6,446 bases of DNA, taken from NCBI GenBank assembly GCA_021160625.1, contig JAGHCE010000104.1, positions 1 through 6,446 of the forward strand. The letters run 5' to 3'. Shown here one piece after another: positions 5,485-6,446 of the stretch. Positions within the stretch are counted from its first letter, which is position 1. Each line of letters begins with the position of its first letter. The notes beneath the pieces are model-generated. The model did not search any database and was not told where the DNA came from. It saw nothing but the letters and a program-made list of their open reading frames with translations. Source of the stretch: Planctomycetota bacterium. GTDB lineage: Bacteria; Planctomycetota; DG-23; SLPQ01. Made by a program: the position numbers and the translations under genes.

Positions 5485-6312
5485 ATGCCCGATGCCGAGA
5501 ATAAAACCGATATCGACGAGCTCCGCCGGATGCTGCGCAGGATCGAGGGCGAGTCAAAGGTCAGGGCGCCTCGGCCGGCGCGTGCCGTCGCGATCGAGGA
5601 CACCGTCGCCGGGCGCGTCGTCGAGACGGACAAGGGTGCGTTCTACCTTGTCGAGGAGGACGCCGACAGGTTTCTCCTGCCGGACGACGAGTTCTCGTCG
5701 GTTGCCGAGCTTTTTTTCAAGCGGGGCCAGGCAAACTTGGCGCATCTTCGGCGCCTTGGGCCGGCCTTGGGGGAGATGGCGGGCCTGCCGCCGGAACGCA
5801 TTCTCTTTCTGGATATCGAGACGGCCGGCTTTCACGGTATGGCGCTCTTTCTGGTGGGGCTGTTGGTGTATCGCGAGGGGCGCTTCGTCGTCAGTGGACT
5901 CTTCGCGCGCGACTACGCCGAGGAGGCCGCCGTGCTGGAGTACCTGCGGGCGGCTTACGGCGCGTCGGACGCGGTGGTGACCTTCAACGGGCGCGCCTTT
6001 GACCTTCCCTTCATCGCGGACCGCGCCCTCGTTCACAGGGTGGAGCTGACGCGGCCCAGGCTTGACGTGGACCTCCTCCACGTGGCAAGGCGCATCTGGA
6101 AGAAGACGCTGCCGGACTGTCGGCTGGTAACGCTGGAGCAGCTCATCTGCGGCCGCAGACGAACCGGCGACCTCCCCAGCCACCTCATCCCGCAGGCCTA
6201 CCACGACTACGTGGCCACCGGTAACGCGCGCCTTATGGCCGACGTCATCCGCCACAACGCCTACGACCTCATCACAATGGCGCACCTCTTAGCCAAAATC
6301 GCCAACGGATAA
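5485..6312 (+). CDS. mrfB: MrfB/YprB-type DEDD exonuclease (RNase H fold), short form without TPR
   Basis: A predicted metal-dependent DNA 3'-5' exonuclease that partners MrfA. The protein has 275 residues. A variable N-terminal part (1-100) precedes the nuclease domain. Exo I is ILFLDIETAG (D110, E112), and Exo II is AVVTFNGRAFDLPFI (N168, D173). The family block RPRLDVDLLHVARRIWKKTLPDCRLVTLEQL spans 190-220, and the last motif is RHNAYDLITMAHLL with H257 and D261. All four acidic catalytic positions are present. The Bacillus protein is over 400 residues and adds a C-terminal TPR region; this one stops right after the nuclease domain. ATG 5485 is secure: an in-frame TGA is at 5479-5481, and AGGTGA lies 3 nt upstream. 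It follows mrfA on the same strand, separated by repeat copy D. DNA polymerase-type or RNase T-type relatives are less likely, given the YprB-specific block and the neighbour. Confidence 0.9.
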   Translation: MPDAENKTDIDELRRMLRRIEGESKVRAPRPARAVAIEDTVAGRVVETDKGAFYLVEEDADRFLLPDDEFSSVAELFFKRGQANLAHLRRLGPALGEMAGLPPERILFLDIETAGFHGMALFLVGLLVYREGRFVVSGLFARDYAEEAAVLEYLRAAYGASDAVVTFNGRAFDLPFIADRALVHRVELTRPRLDVDLLHVARRIWKKTLPDCRLVTLEQLICGRRRTGDLPSHLIPQAYHDYVATGNARLMADVIRHNAYDLITMAHLLAKIANG

Positions 6313-6340
6313 ACAGTGCCGCAGCGCACGCAGGATACTG

Positions 6341-6446
6341 CACGGCGGAGCAAGACCCGCCGTGGCACACATATCATCCGTAGGGGCGAGGCACGCCTCG
6401 CCCGCGGAAGGTCAGTTGATTGCCACGGGCGACGCATGCGTCGCCC
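6341..6446 (+). repeat. Composite hairpin repeat, copy E (cut by the right edge)
   Basis: It starts 29 bp after the mrfB stop. H0 is a perfect 8-bp stem CACGGCGG/CCGCCGTG (6341-6348 with 6357-6364), followed by GCACA as in copies A and C. H1 follows GTA and has perfect 9-bp arms GGGCGAGGC/GCCTCGCCC (6384-6403). The link GGAAGGTCAGTTGATTGCC is conserved. H2 is then replaced by a different palindrome: GGGCGACGCA followed directly by its own reverse complement (6427-6446), ending at the window edge. H0 could also act as a weak transcription stop for mrfB, though it has no T-run. Confidence 0.8.

Noticed and set aside
783..6446. CRISPR array
   Set aside because: The repeats are about 90-150 bp long, palindromic throughout, differ in orientation and lie kilobases apart. 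There are no regular short spacers and no cas genes.

Overview
The window is about 6.4 kb of GC-rich bacterial chromosome with high-GC third codon positions and long spacers packed with hairpin-forming repeats. It holds five protein genes and one tRNA. The single-TM-anchored sugar-binding protein, the TTG and GTG starts and the repeat-loaded spacers would fit a Planctomycetota-like or similar environmental lineage. That placement is a weak inference, because no phylogenetic marker is present.

Layout from left to right. (1) Positions 1-696, minus strand: N-terminal 232 residues of a family-1 sugar ABC-transporter solute-binding protein that runs off the left edge, with a strong sigma70-type promoter at 745-772. 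(2) Positions 783-1021: two tandem copies (A and B) of a composite hairpin repeat, both reading on the minus strand. (3) Positions 1094-1181: tRNA-Leu(UAA) with an encoded CCA and its own likely promoter. (4) Positions 1263-2285: a membrane-associated GT2 glycosyltransferase of ExoA-like type. (5) Positions 2320-2607, minus strand and convergent with the glycosyltransferase: a small unrecognised protein with six cysteines. (6) Positions 2743-2871: repeat copy C. (7) Positions 2944-5289: a DEAD-family helicase with a C-terminal four-cysteine cluster, of the MrfA/YprA type. (8) Positions 5290-5484: repeat copy D, bracketed by a 29-bp direct duplication of the end of the helicase gene. (9) Positions 5485-6312: an RNase H-fold DEDD-type exonuclease of the MrfB/YprB type. 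(10) Positions 6341-6446: repeat copy E, cut by the right edge.

The functional core is the mrfA-mrfB pair. In Bacillus subtilis these two proteins form a helicase-exonuclease pathway for repair of mitomycin C-type DNA damage that is distinct from UvrABC excision. Here the exonuclease lacks the C-terminal TPR extension of the Bacillus protein. The sequence suggests the two genes were once about 16 nt apart and were later separated by repeat copy D.

The most unusual non-coding content is the repeat family. It is modular, with a shared core around GTAGGGGCGAGGC and AAGGTCAGTTGACTGCC, and with several stems whose two arms change together between copies. It occupies most of the spacers in the window. 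No CRISPR array, transposase or phage gene was seen.
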